Assembly: GCA_013298335.1 (NCBI GenBank)
Contig: JAAFHI010000101.1
Location: forward strand, 1-8,276
DNA from: Actinomycetota bacterium
Lineage (GTDB): Bacteria > Acidobacteriota > Blastocatellia > Chloracidobacteriales > Chloracidobacteriaceae
DNA: 8,276 bases
Direction of reading: 5' to 3'
In this document: one piece after another, positions 1-7,094 of the stretch
How positions within the stretch are numbered: position 1 is the first letter of the stretch
How the letters are laid out: the number at the start of each line of letters is the position of its first letter
Notes under the pieces: generated by a model
The model's database searches: none
Told to the model about the DNA's origin: nothing
The model's input: only the letters and a program-made list of their open reading frames with translations
Program-made: the position numbers and the translations under genes

Positions 1-503
1 AGACACGCGCCCGTCACGAGCACGGCGCCCCAGGTCAGGGTGCCGGCGCCTGACCATGACACGACGACGCCTCCGGCGGTGATGGCGACCATGCCCAGAA
101 AGATCCGCCGGTCAAAGTTTTCCTTGAACACGAACCAGGCGATGAGGGCCGTGAAAACCCCTTCCAGATTGAGCAGCAGGGAGACGGTCGAGGCCGGGGT
201 GAGGGCGAGTCCGGCCATGAGCAGGAGCGGGGCGATGACGCCGCCGGTCGTGACCGCGCCGGCCAGCCAGGGCAGGTCGGCGGACCGGAGCGGCTTTTCG
301 GAGGTGGGGGTCGATCTCAGCTTCCGGAACAGCAGCCAGAGACCGAGTCCGCCGCCCGAGCCGAGGTAGAGCAGTCCGGCCAGCATCTGTGGGGAAACCC
401 GTCCCAGAAGCAGCTTGGAAAAGGGCGTGCTGACGCCGAAGAGTCCGGCGGCGGCGATGGCGAGCAGGACCCCGGTGTGGGGCGCGCGGACGAACGGCTT
501 CAT
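1..503 (-). CDS. EamA/DMT-family permease, N-terminal half (runs off left edge)
   Basis: Inner-membrane transporter of the drug/metabolite (EamA) superfamily; substrate cannot be predicted. The reading frame starts at ATG 503-501 (protein MKPFVRAPHTGVL...) and stays open for 167 codons to the window edge, so the C-terminal repeat is missing from view. Hydrophobic segments fall at about residues 10-33, 39-58, 78-100, 101-122 and 130-150. The stretch NLEGVFTALIAWFVFKEN followed by RRIFLGMVAITAGGVVV is the characteristic end of the first EamA repeat (known family pattern). It begins 22 nt after the RND pump stop. A GAAAGGA Shine-Dalgarno-like stretch lies about 13 nt upstream, rather far, and an in-frame TTG at 506 is an alternative start. 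The spacing suggests it is the last visible gene of the efflux operon; a role in metal export or metabolite movement is only inferred. Family call is firm, function open. Confidence 0.85.
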   Translation of the reverse strand, partial: MKPFVRAPHTGVLLAIAAAGLFGVSTPFSKLLLGRVSPQMLAGLLYLGSGGGLGLWLLFRKLRSTPTSEKPLRSADLPWLAGAVTTGGVIAPLLLMAGLALTPASTVSLLLNLEGVFTALIAWFVFKENFDRRIFLGMVAITAGGVVVSWSGAGTLTWGAVLVTGAC

Positions 504-525
504 CAATCGTCACTGGTCCTTTCGG

Positions 526-3500
526 TCAATCGGCGGCGACGGCTTCGTAAGGCGACGACGATTCGTCAGCCACGGAAACGGGCGCGCGTCCGAATTTCAG
601 GAACAGGGCGGGAATGACGAACATGTTGAGGAAGGTCGAGGTGACCACGCCGCCCAGAATCACCACCGCCATCGGCTGCTGGATTTCCTTGCCCGGATCG
701 CCCTTGCCGAGCGCGAGCGGAATCAGGCCGATGCCCGTCACGAGGGCGGTCATCAGGATCGGACTCAGCCGTTCCATCGACCCCCGGAAAATGGCTTCCC
801 GGAACGGGACCGATTCTTCCCGGATCAGGTATTGGTAGTGGGTGACGAGCATGATGCCGTTGCGGGTCGCGATGCCGAACAGGGTGATGAATCCGACGAG
901 CGAGGCGACGGAGAGCGTGCCTCCCGAAATGAAGACCATGGCCACGCCGCCGATGAGGGCGAGGGGCAGGTTCGTCATGACGAGCAGGGCGGAACGGACG
1001 GATTTGAGCGCCAAATACAAAAGCAGGAAAATGCCCGCCACCGAGACCAGCGAGAGAATCAGGATTTGTCGGGATGCCTTTTCCTGCGATTCGAACTGCC
1101 CGCCGTACTGGACATAGTAGCCTTGCGGGAGGGAAACCCCGCGGTTGATCGCGGTCCGGACGTCGGCGATGACGCCGCCCAGATCGCGGCCCGAGACGTT
1201 GGCCTGCACGATGATGCGCCGCTGGACGTTCTCGCGGTTGATGGTATTCGGCCCCTGATCGGCGCGGACCTCCGCGATCTGGCGGATCGGAACTTTGGCC
1301 CCGGTCGGCGTGTCGATCAGGGTTTGGCCGATGGTTTCGGCGGAGGCGCGGGCCGCGTCGTCGAGCCGGACCACCACGTCGTAGGTTCGCTGTTCCTCGA
1401 GGACCTGGGCGGCGACGTGGCCGTTGAAGGCGGTGTCCACCGTTTCGGCCAGATCGTCGGCGCGCAGTCCGACCGCCGCCGCCGCCGGACGGTTCAGCTT
1501 GATCTGGATCTGCGGGACGCCGACCTGCGGCTCGACCTGGAGATCGACGATGCCGGGGACCTTCTCCATCGCCGCGCGGATTTCCTCGGCCTTCGAGCGC
1601 AGGGTCGCGAGGTCCGGTCCGAAGACCTTGATGGCGATCTGGGCGCGGGTGCCGGAAAGGAGATGGTCGATGCGGTGGGAAATCGGCTGCCCGACCTCGA
1701 CCGACGCGCCCGGAATCCGGCTCAGATTTTCCCGGACTTCGGCCATGACCTCGGCGTGCGGTCGATTCCCGGGCCGGACGACCACCTCCACTTCGCTCGT
1801 GTTCACGCCGGCGGCATGCTCGTCGAGTTCGGCCCGCCCGGTGCGGCGCGTGGTGGTCGTCACTTCCGGCGTCCGGTGCATGAGGTCCTCGACGATCACC
1901 CCGATCCGGTCGGATTCGCGAAGCGAGGTGCCGGGCGGCAGGTTGACGTTGACGTTGAGGGTGCCTTCGTTGAAGGGCGGCAGGAACTCGCGGCCCATCA
2001 GGGGCGTCACCGCGAGGGCGAGCAGGAGCATACAGAGCGAGGTGGCGACGATCTGGTACGGATGGGCGAGCGTCCGGTCGAGCAGCCGGGCATAGCCGCG
2101 CTTCAAGGCGGCGACGAGCCGGGAATCCCGTTCGTCATGGAGCAGGCCGGGCCGGTTCAGAAGGTAGAAGCACAGCACCGGAGTGACGGTCAGCGCCACG
2201 CCGAGCGACGCGAGAATCGAGATGATGTAGGCGAAGGCGAGCGGCGCGAACATCCGACCCTCAAAGCCGCTCAGACTGAACAGGGGCAGGAACACGAGCA
2301 CGATGATGAGCGTCGCGAACACGATCGAGTTCCGGATTTCGCTCGAGGCGTTGAAGATCACCCGCAGCGCCGGTTCGGGTCGCGCCGACCGGGCGTTTTG
2401 TTTCAGCCGCCGAAAGACGTTCTCGACGTCCACGATGGCGTCGTCGACCAGTTCGCCAACGGCGATGGCCAGGCCCCCGAGCGTCATGGTGTTGATGCTC
2501 AGGCCGAAGGCGTTCATGGCCACGACGGCCGTGATGAGCGAGAGCGGGATCGCGGTCAGGCTGATGAAGGTGGTCCGGAAATTCCACAGGAACAAAAACA
2601 GGACGACCGTCACGAGCAGGCCGCCTTCGACGAGTGCCCGCCCGACGTTGCCGATGGCCCGCTTGATGAAATCGGCCTGCTGGAAGGCTTTGGTGTCGAT
2701 GGCGACATCCGGGGGCAGCGTCGCCTTCAGGTCGGCGAGCGTGGCCTCGATCCCGCGCGTGACGTCGAGCGTGTTGGCGTTCGGCTGCTTCTGGATGGTT
2801 GCGACCACCGCCGGTTTCCCGTTGAAGCTCCCGTCGCCGCGCTTGAGGGCCGGTCCGAGTTTGACGACGGCGACGTTGCGGACGAGGACCGGCGCGCGGT
2901 CGCGAACCGTCACGACGGCGTTTGCGAGATCCTCGACGGTGTCGATGCGTGCCCGTCCGCGAATCAGGAACTCCTCGTTCGGACGTTCGAGGAATCCGCC
3001 GGGCGCGTTCGCCGTTGCCGCCGCCACCGCCTCGGTGACTTCCTTGAGCGTGATCCGGTAATCGGCGAGTTTGGCGGGATCGACGAGGACCTGAAACTGT
3101 TTCGTTTCGCCGCCGATGATCATCACCTGCGACACGCCCGGCACGCCGAGCAGGCGGGGACGCACCGTCCAGTCCGCGAGCGTGCGCAGGTCCATCGGCG
3201 AGGTCGTCGTGCCGGTCATCGAGATGAGCATGATTTCGCCCATCGTCGAGGAAACCGGCCCGAGCGTCGGCGGCGACACGCCCGCTGGTAACCGGACCTG
3301 CTGGAGTTTCTCCGTGACCAGTTGGCGTGCGCGGAAGATGTCGGTGCCGAACTGGAATTCGACGAACACGAGCGAGATGCCGATGGCCGAATTGGAGCGC
3401 ACCCGAAACACGCCCGGCGTGCCGTTCATCGCGGCCTCGACAGGCAGCGACACGAGCGATTCGACTTCCTCGGGCGCCAGGCCGTGGCTTTCGGTGAGAA

Positions 3501-3645
3501 TGGTCACGGTCGGGGCGGTCAGGTCGGGAAAGACGTCGACCGGCGTGCGGAGCGTGACGTATCCGCCGTACCCCAGCAGCGCGAACGCCCCGATGACCAC
3601 GAGCAGGCGATTGCGCAGGGACCATTCGATGATTGCATTCAGCAT
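526..3645 (-). CDS. czcA: CzcA/CusA-family heavy-metal efflux RND pump (HME-RND)
   Basis: Proton-driven inner-membrane pump that takes substrate from periplasm or membrane and passes it through adaptor and outer-membrane factor. Its 1039 aa are full length for HME-RND. TM1 is at about residues 12-32, a first periplasmic loop runs to about 335, TM2-6 lie at about 340-497, TM7 at about 530-550, a second loop to about 855, and TM8-12 lie at about 860-1017. The TM4 signature reads VGELVDDAIVDVENV (396-410): D401 matches the essential CusA Asp405/CzcA Asp408 and E408 matches CzcA Glu415. Extra acids E398, D402 and D406 stand around them. By my hand alignment the three CusA periplasmic methionines (573, 623, 672) correspond to N566, T616 and L727, so a CusA-type Cu(I)/Ag(I) site is absent. 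FGIATRNGIMLVTHY (923-937) is the conserved TM10-region motif. Start ATG 3645 lies 26 nt after the adaptor stop, with a weak ribosome site. Substrate metal is unknown, and a non-metal substrate is not excluded. Confidence 0.95.
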   Translation of the reverse strand: MLNAIIEWSLRNRLLVVIGAFALLGYGGYVTLRTPVDVFPDLTAPTVTILTESHGLAPEEVESLVSLPVEAAMNGTPGVFRVRSNSAIGISLVFVEFQFGTDIFRARQLVTEKLQQVRLPAGVSPPTLGPVSSTMGEIMLISMTGTTTSPMDLRTLADWTVRPRLLGVPGVSQVMIIGGETKQFQVLVDPAKLADYRITLKEVTEAVAAATANAPGGFLERPNEEFLIRGRARIDTVEDLANAVVTVRDRAPVLVRNVAVVKLGPALKRGDGSFNGKPAVVATIQKQPNANTLDVTRGIEATLADLKATLPPDVAIDTKAFQQADFIKRAIGNVGRALVEGGLLVTVVLFLFLWNFRTTFISLTAIPLSLITAVVAMNAFGLSINTMTLGGLAIAVGELVDDAIVDVENVFRRLKQNARSARPEPALRVIFNASSEIRNSIVFATLIIVLVFLPLFSLSGFEGRMFAPLAFAYIISILASLGVALTVTPVLCFYLLNRPGLLHDERDSRLVAALKRGYARLLDRTLAHPYQIVATSLCMLLLALAVTPLMGREFLPPFNEGTLNVNVNLPPGTSLRESDRIGVIVEDLMHRTPEVTTTTRRTGRAELDEHAAGVNTSEVEVVVRPGNRPHAEVMAEVRENLSRIPGASVEVGQPISHRIDHLLSGTRAQIAIKVFGPDLATLRSKAEEIRAAMEKVPGIVDLQVEPQVGVPQIQIKLNRPAAAAVGLRADDLAETVDTAFNGHVAAQVLEEQRTYDVVVRLDDAARASAETIGQTLIDTPTGAKVPIRQIAEVRADQGPNTINRENVQRRIIVQANVSGRDLGGVIADVRTAINRGVSLPQGYYVQYGGQFESQEKASRQILILSLVSVAGIFLLLYLALKSVRSALLVMTNLPLALIGGVAMVFISGGTLSVASLVGFITLFGIATRNGIMLVTHYQYLIREESVPFREAIFRGSMERLSPILMTALVTGIGLIPLALGKGDPGKEIQQPMAVVILGGVVTSTFLNMFVIPALFLKFGRAPVSVADESSSPYEAVAAD

Positions 3646-3671
3646 GACGTTTCAACCGCGGTGATGGGCGT

Positions 3672-4982
3672 TTAGGTTTCGTGCGTGTGGGCCCCGGCGT
3701 TCGCGGGCCGCAGTTCCTGGAGCTTCAGTTGGTAGGCCCCCTGGGTGACCACCCGTTCGCCCGGCCGCAGTCCGGAGAGAACCGCCACCCGCGCACCGTA
3801 TTCGTCTCCGAGCGTGACCTCGCGCCGTTCGAACTCCTCGCCCGAAACCAGCACGTAGACGATCTTCTTGCCCTCGTGGTCAAGCACCGCCTCGCGGGGA
3901 ATCACCGCCGCCTGAACCGTGTCGCCCGCGTCGAGCCGGAGGTTGGCCTGCATCCCGACGCGCAGGTCGCGGCCCGGATTGGGCGCCGAAAAAACGACCG
4001 TCGCCGCCCGCGTCCGCTCGTCGATCACCGTGCCGATGGTGACGAGGCTTGCGACATACTCGACGTTCGGATCGGCTGAAGTCGTGAAAACGGCCCGTCG
4101 TCCGGTCGCCAGCCGGGCGAGATCCCGCTCGAAGACGGGCGCCTCGACCCACACGCGGTCGAGATTGACGATCTCGATCAGGGTTTCGCCCGCGGTCAGG
4201 TGCTCGCCGAGGGTCTTGTGAACGGCGACGACGGTACCGGCGAGCGGCGAGCGGATGTCAAAGCGGGTTTCGGTCCGGGCCGGACGGATGGCGCGGGATT
4301 CGACGAGCGCCGCGAGCTGGTCGCGGGCGGACGCGACTTCGGCCTCCGCCGTCTTCAGCCGCGTTTGCGCCGCCTGCCATTCGTTGAGGGCGATGATGCC
4401 GTCGGCGTGAAGTTTTTTGGCGCGTTCGAAGTCGTTCTCGGCGAGCGCCAGCCGCGCCCGCGTCTCGACGATCAATTGTCCGAGGCGGCGGCGTTCGGCT
4501 TCCAGGCGGGCGTTCTCGATTCTCACCTGCGCGTTGGCGGCCGAGACCTGCGCGGCGTCCGCCGGCGGTGGCGACTGTTCGAGGACCGCGAGCAGTTGCC
4601 CCTTGCCGACCGATTGCCCGATGCGTGGCAGCCCGTGAACGCCCGTGACGATCCCCTCGACCGGAGAGGCGACCGTCGCATGCCGGTCAGGGGGCGCGAT
4701 CACCCGACCGGTGGCGGTGATCTGGCGGGCAAGCGACCGATCCTCGACCTGCGCCAGCTTCATCTTGATGAGCCACTGCTGTTCCATCAGGAATTTCACC
4801 CGCCCGCCGGTCGCGGCGGCGGCGGGCGGCGGGGCCTCCTCGGTCGCTGGTTTCGCGAGTCGTAGCCAGACGGCGCTTCCGACCGCGGCCACGAGGACGA
4901 GGTTGAAGAGCCAGACCAGCCAAATCCCTTTTCGGGGGGCCTTCTTCGACGGTACGGGTGAATGCTCGACGCTGTCGGTCAT
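3672..4982 (-). CDS. czcB: HlyD/CzcB-type periplasmic adaptor (membrane fusion protein) of the RND pump
   Basis: Links the inner-membrane pump to the outer-membrane channel. The 436 aa begin with a cytoplasmic tail and one membrane anchor at about residues 20-42, followed by an Ala/Pro linker. EQQWLIKMKLAQVE (67-80) and TGRVIAPPD (91-99) are typical of CzcB/CusB adaptors. Two lipoyl half-motifs lie at about 103-135 (VASPVEGIVTGVHGLPRIGQ) and 241-272 (DIRSPLAGTVVAVHKTLGE). They flank a long alpha-helical hairpin (about 142-228, rich in Ala/Glu/Arg heptads). A beta-barrel (about 276-350, with ERTRAATVVF) and a membrane-proximal domain to about 425 follow. The N-terminus has no heavy-metal-binding domain and no CusB-type Met triad; the C-terminus ends AHTHET. 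A good Shine-Dalgarno GGAG sits 5 nt before the ATG. The gene starts 21 nt after the lipoprotein stop and ends 26 nt before the pump, as expected of partners made together. Confidence 0.93.
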   Translation of the reverse strand: MTDSVEHSPVPSKKAPRKGIWLVWLFNLVLVAAVGSAVWLRLAKPATEEAPPPAAAATGGRVKFLMEQQWLIKMKLAQVEDRSLARQITATGRVIAPPDRHATVASPVEGIVTGVHGLPRIGQSVGKGQLLAVLEQSPPPADAAQVSAANAQVRIENARLEAERRRLGQLIVETRARLALAENDFERAKKLHADGIIALNEWQAAQTRLKTAEAEVASARDQLAALVESRAIRPARTETRFDIRSPLAGTVVAVHKTLGEHLTAGETLIEIVNLDRVWVEAPVFERDLARLATGRRAVFTTSADPNVEYVASLVTIGTVIDERTRAATVVFSAPNPGRDLRVGMQANLRLDAGDTVQAAVIPREAVLDHEGKKIVYVLVSGEEFERREVTLGDEYGARVAVLSGLRPGERVVTQGAYQLKLQELRPANAGAHTHET

Positions 4983-5003
4983 GATGTCTCCGGAAATGGC
5001 GGG

Positions 5004-5456
5004 TTACTCGACGTGAAAACCGGTCAGCGGCAGGCGTTCATCCAGCTTTTCCCGCGTGACGTGAAACTCGATGTCGCAGGGACCGGCGCTCGGAACCGTC
5101 AGGTCGGCCACGTAGATGCCGGTCACTTTTCCGACGCGGGCGGTTGTCCGGGCGATTTCGGCGGTTTTTCCCGTTTGGCGAACCGAAAGCACGACTTCGG
5201 CCTTCTCGACCGGCGCGCCGTCGGCAAGATCGGTGAGATGAATCAGAAACCGGCTCGGGCGATTGGCCCGGAGCGGTTCGTACTCGAAGAAATTCTCGAC
5301 CCGATTGGTGAATTCGGTGCGGGCCAGCGTCTCCGCCTCGGCTTCGGTTACGGGCGGCGCGGTGGCGCGCGAACATCCGGTTGAAACGGCGAGCAGCAGG
5401 CAGGCGAGCCCGAGGCAGGCCCGGTGGCGAAGTGAAAAGTGTCGGCTGGCGGTCAT
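5004..5456 (-). CDS. small predicted lipoprotein, likely accessory of the RND efflux system
   Basis: 150 aa. An Arg-containing n-region and hydrophobic stretch (about residues 12-25) end in AVSTGC with Cys28. This is a lipobox-like site, slightly relaxed because position -3 is Ser, so the protein is probably lipid-anchored in the envelope. The rest is soluble. NFFEYEPLRANRPSRFLIHL (55-74), then TDLADGAPVEKAEVVLSV (75-92), resembles the beta-rich domain found at the N-terminus of some RND adaptor proteins and in FixH/YtkA-like proteins (recalled family pattern, not verified). The neighbouring adaptor lacks such a domain, so the two may have been split or may cooperate. Start ATG 5456 is supported by AAGGA at 5465-5469, 8 nt upstream. 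It is the first gene after the palindromic operator at 5472-5488 and lies 21 nt before the adaptor. The precise role is unknown; substrate delivery or adaptor assistance is inference. Confidence 0.82.
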   Translation of the reverse strand: MTASRHFSLRHRACLGLACLLLAVSTGCSRATAPPVTEAEAETLARTEFTNRVENFFEYEPLRANRPSRFLIHLTDLADGAPVEKAEVVLSVRQTGKTAEIARTTARVGKVTGIYVADLTVPSAGPCDIEFHVTREKLDERLPLTGFHVE

Positions 5457-5471
5457 GGTTTCGGTCCTTGA

Positions 5472-5488
5472 AACTATCGTCGGTAGTT
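5472..5488. promoter_or_regulatory. putative operator 2 (BlaI-type repressor site) before the efflux operon
   Basis: AACTATCGTCGGTAGTT is a 17-bp palindrome centred on 5480 with a single mismatched pair (5477/5483). Its core matches operator 1 at 7080-7094 in the pattern ACTAT(T/C)GTC(A/G)(A/G)TAGT. It lies 15 nt before the lipoprotein start and almost touches that gene's Shine-Dalgarno sequence, so a bound repressor would sit at the transcription start or block RNA polymerase escape. No convincing -35/-10 pair is visible in the 5489-5532 spacer. GATAGT within the minus-strand copy could serve as a -10. The repeat is seen directly; repressor binding is inferred. Confidence 0.68.
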
Positions 5489-5532
5489 CTTGAAGGCCGG
5501 AGACGCCCCTTGAGGTGCGCCGTCCGACCGGT

Positions 5533-6606
5533 TCAGTGGAGTAGTCGTTCGAGCAGGCGGTGGACGGCCATCGGCGAAATCCAGAAAACCCCGGCGAGCG
5601 TGACCGCGAAGAACGCCGATACCCAGAGGGCCGGGCGCGTCCACGGCGATCCGAGGCCCGCCGTCCGAAGCGTTACCGGCGTGTCGGACAAAGCCAGCAG
5701 CCGGCGAACCCGCTGCTCCAGGGCGCTTTGGTCGTCACCGAGAAAAGCCGAATGTCCGCTCGGGACGGGCCGCGCGGCGACGCTGACCAACCGCTTGATT
5801 TTCACCAGCGCCCCGGCGACCTCGCACGGATCGGCGCGTTCGGCGGCCACTTCGTCACAGACCAGCTCGACTGCCTGATTCCACCACGCCTGAAGCGGGC
5901 CGGTGAAAACAAACGCAAACGAGGTAAAGCGACACAGGCTCAGAACCCACCGGAGCAGGTTGTCGCGCCGCCGGTGATGGGCGGCCTCATGCTCGAGCAG
6001 GGCCGCGAGTTCCTCGGTCGTGAGGGCCGTGAGCAGCCCGGTCGAGAGAATCAGCTTGGATTTCAGATACCCCCAGACGAACGCGAAGGGCCGGCGGCTG
6101 AATACCAGCCCAACCTCGATCCCGTTTCGTCGGCAGGTTTCCCGGATCAGGTCGATGCGGTCGGCGGGAATCGGTTCACCGTCGATTTCCAGGCACCGGA
6201 CCAGCGCCGTGATGCGAACGTAGGCCCGCGCCGCCGCCCAACAAACCAGCGCCGCCGCCCCGGCGAGAAACAGGAAGGTGACGTATTGCAGGAACGGATC
6301 GACCGGAACCGTCAGCGCCTTGACCAGATGAAGCGAATGGGCGGCTTCATGCTCGGTCCGCCATTCGGCCCCCGTGATCCATCCGAACGGAAGGAGCGAG
6401 GCCAGCACCAGCCAGGCCGAAAAAAGCGTCGGGGCGAGGATGGCCGCAGCGTACAGCCGCGCCTGCCGCAGCGGATGCCAGGTTCGGACCCAGCCCGAAA
6501 GACGCAGGCTCCCGACGGCGACGAACGCGCCGCCCGAAAGGAGCGTGTTGAGGAGCACGAAATTCTCGACGCCTTCGAGCATCAGCGTCAGTCCGGAACC
6601 ATTCAT
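5533..6606 (-). CDS. BlaR1-like M56-family membrane metallopeptidase, no C-terminal sensor domain
   Basis: Membrane-embedded zinc protease of family M56, whose known members (BlaR1, MecR1) trigger removal of a BlaI-type repressor. The 357 aa have predicted TM helices at about residues 14-36, 50-73, 105-128 and 325-345. Between TM3 and TM4 lies the protease domain, cytosolic in BlaR1. It carries the HExxH zinc motif within LLEHEAAHHRRRDN (203-216; H206, E207, H210) and the downstream ELVCDEVAA (247-255), where E247 is the expected third ligand. Only about 12 residues follow TM4, so the beta-lactam sensor domain of BlaR1 is absent. A second HEAAH (86-90), followed by H93, lies in the TM2-TM3 loop, which faces outward in BlaR1 topology. 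The start overlaps the repressor stop by 4 nt (ATGA), implying translational coupling. The likely job is converting an envelope signal into derepression of the efflux genes; the signal is unknown. Confidence 0.92.
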   Translation of the reverse strand: MNGSGLTLMLEGVENFVLLNTLLSGGAFVAVGSLRLSGWVRTWHPLRQARLYAAAILAPTLFSAWLVLASLLPFGWITGAEWRTEHEAAHSLHLVKALTVPVDPFLQYVTFLFLAGAAALVCWAAARAYVRITALVRCLEIDGEPIPADRIDLIRETCRRNGIEVGLVFSRRPFAFVWGYLKSKLILSTGLLTALTTEELAALLEHEAAHHRRRDNLLRWVLSLCRFTSFAFVFTGPLQAWWNQAVELVCDEVAAERADPCEVAGALVKIKRLVSVAARPVPSGHSAFLGDDQSALEQRVRRLLALSDTPVTLRTAGLGSPWTRPALWVSAFFAVTLAGVFWISPMAVHRLLERLLH

Positions 6607-7028
6607 TTCGCGCCGCCCTTTCGCTTTTCCCGGATGAGGGCCTCGAGCTTGTCCAGTTGCGCCGCGTCCTCGCCGACCATATCGACGAACGTGGACAGCG
6701 CCGGGTCGCCCACCCCCTTGAGGATCGCGCCGAAGACTTCCTCCGCCATGCCGCGCTCGAACTCCTCCCGCGTGTAGCGAGGGGCATAAACGAACGCTTT
6801 CCCTTCCTTTTCGCGCGTCAGGTATCCCTTGCGAAACATCCGGTCGAGCGTGGTCAGCACCGTCGTGTGCGCCAGTTTGCGGCTTTGGTTGAGATTGCCC
6901 TCGACATCCGAAACCGTCTGCCGGGGCGACTGCCAGAGCAGTTCCATGACGGCGGTTTCAAGGTCACCCAGAACGTGGTTGACGCCGCGACCGTCGGTTT
7001 TGAATCCGCGAAGCGAAAATTTCGGCAT
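6603..7028 (-). CDS. BlaI/MecI/CopY-family winged-helix transcriptional repressor
   Basis: Cytoplasmic DNA-binding repressor, dimeric in characterised relatives. The 141 aa match the family length (about 120-150). The winged-helix domain spans about residues 18-85: LGDLETAVMELLWQ is the typical first helix, VSDVEGNLNQ the second, and AHTTVLTTLDRMFRKGYL the recognition helix region, followed by the wing REKEGKAFVYAP. The C-terminal part (about 86-135) is the helical dimerisation region, where BlaI is cleaved after sensor activation. There is no cysteine anywhere, so the CxCx4CxC metal hook of enterococcal CopY is missing and direct metal sensing by that route is unlikely. It is co-transcribed and overlapped with the M56 protease, the classic BlaI-BlaR1 pairing. 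Start ATG 7028 has no clear Shine-Dalgarno. Likely targets are the palindromes at 7080-7094 (autoregulation) and 5472-5488 (efflux operon). Homologues controlling beta-lactamase exist, but none is in this window. Confidence 0.93.
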   Translation of the reverse strand: MPKFSLRGFKTDGRGVNHVLGDLETAVMELLWQSPRQTVSDVEGNLNQSRKLAHTTVLTTLDRMFRKGYLTREKEGKAFVYAPRYTREEFERGMAEEVFGAILKGVGDPALSTFVDMVGEDAAQLDKLEALIREKRKGGAK

Positions 7029-7079
7029 TAGAAGTACATTCCGTCGAGGTTGAGCGCCGGGAGAGTGGGCAAAACAAAA

Positions 7080-7094
7080 ACTATTGTCAATAGT
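7080..7094. promoter_or_regulatory. putative operator 1 (BlaI-type repressor site) at the repressor promoter
   Basis: ACTATTGTCAATAGT is a perfect palindrome of 7-bp arms around one base (7087). Read on the minus strand it contains a perfect consensus -35 hexamer TTGACA (7090-7085) oriented towards the repressor gene, whose start is about 51 nt beyond the site edge. The matching -10 is poor (CACTCT at 7067-7062 with 17-nt spacing), so the exact promoter is uncertain. The site shares its core with operator 2 at 5472-5488. Palindrome and -35 match are seen directly; autoregulation by the BlaI-type protein is inferred from family behaviour. Confidence 0.72.

Noticed and set aside
415..3291. Very long open frame (958 codons) on the plus strand, antisense to the pump gene
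   Set aside because: Its product is Arg/Asp/Glu/His/Gly-rich without domains or hydrophobic structure. This is the typical by-product of antisense reading through a GC-rich gene, and the minus-strand frame is a full CzcA-family protein.
2261..3655. 464-codon minus-strand frame overlapping the start of the pump gene
   Set aside because: Same strand, shifted frame, Arg/His/Pro/Gly-rich with no motifs; a shadow of the pump.
5560..6777. 405-codon plus-strand frame opposite the M56 gene
   Set aside because: Charged, low-complexity antisense product; the opposite strand carries HExxH and the M56 architecture.
7028..7039. Three-codon frame ATG-TAC-TTC-TAA overlapping the repressor ATG (TAATG)
   Set aside because: No usable Shine-Dalgarno ahead of it, and such short frames are common by chance.
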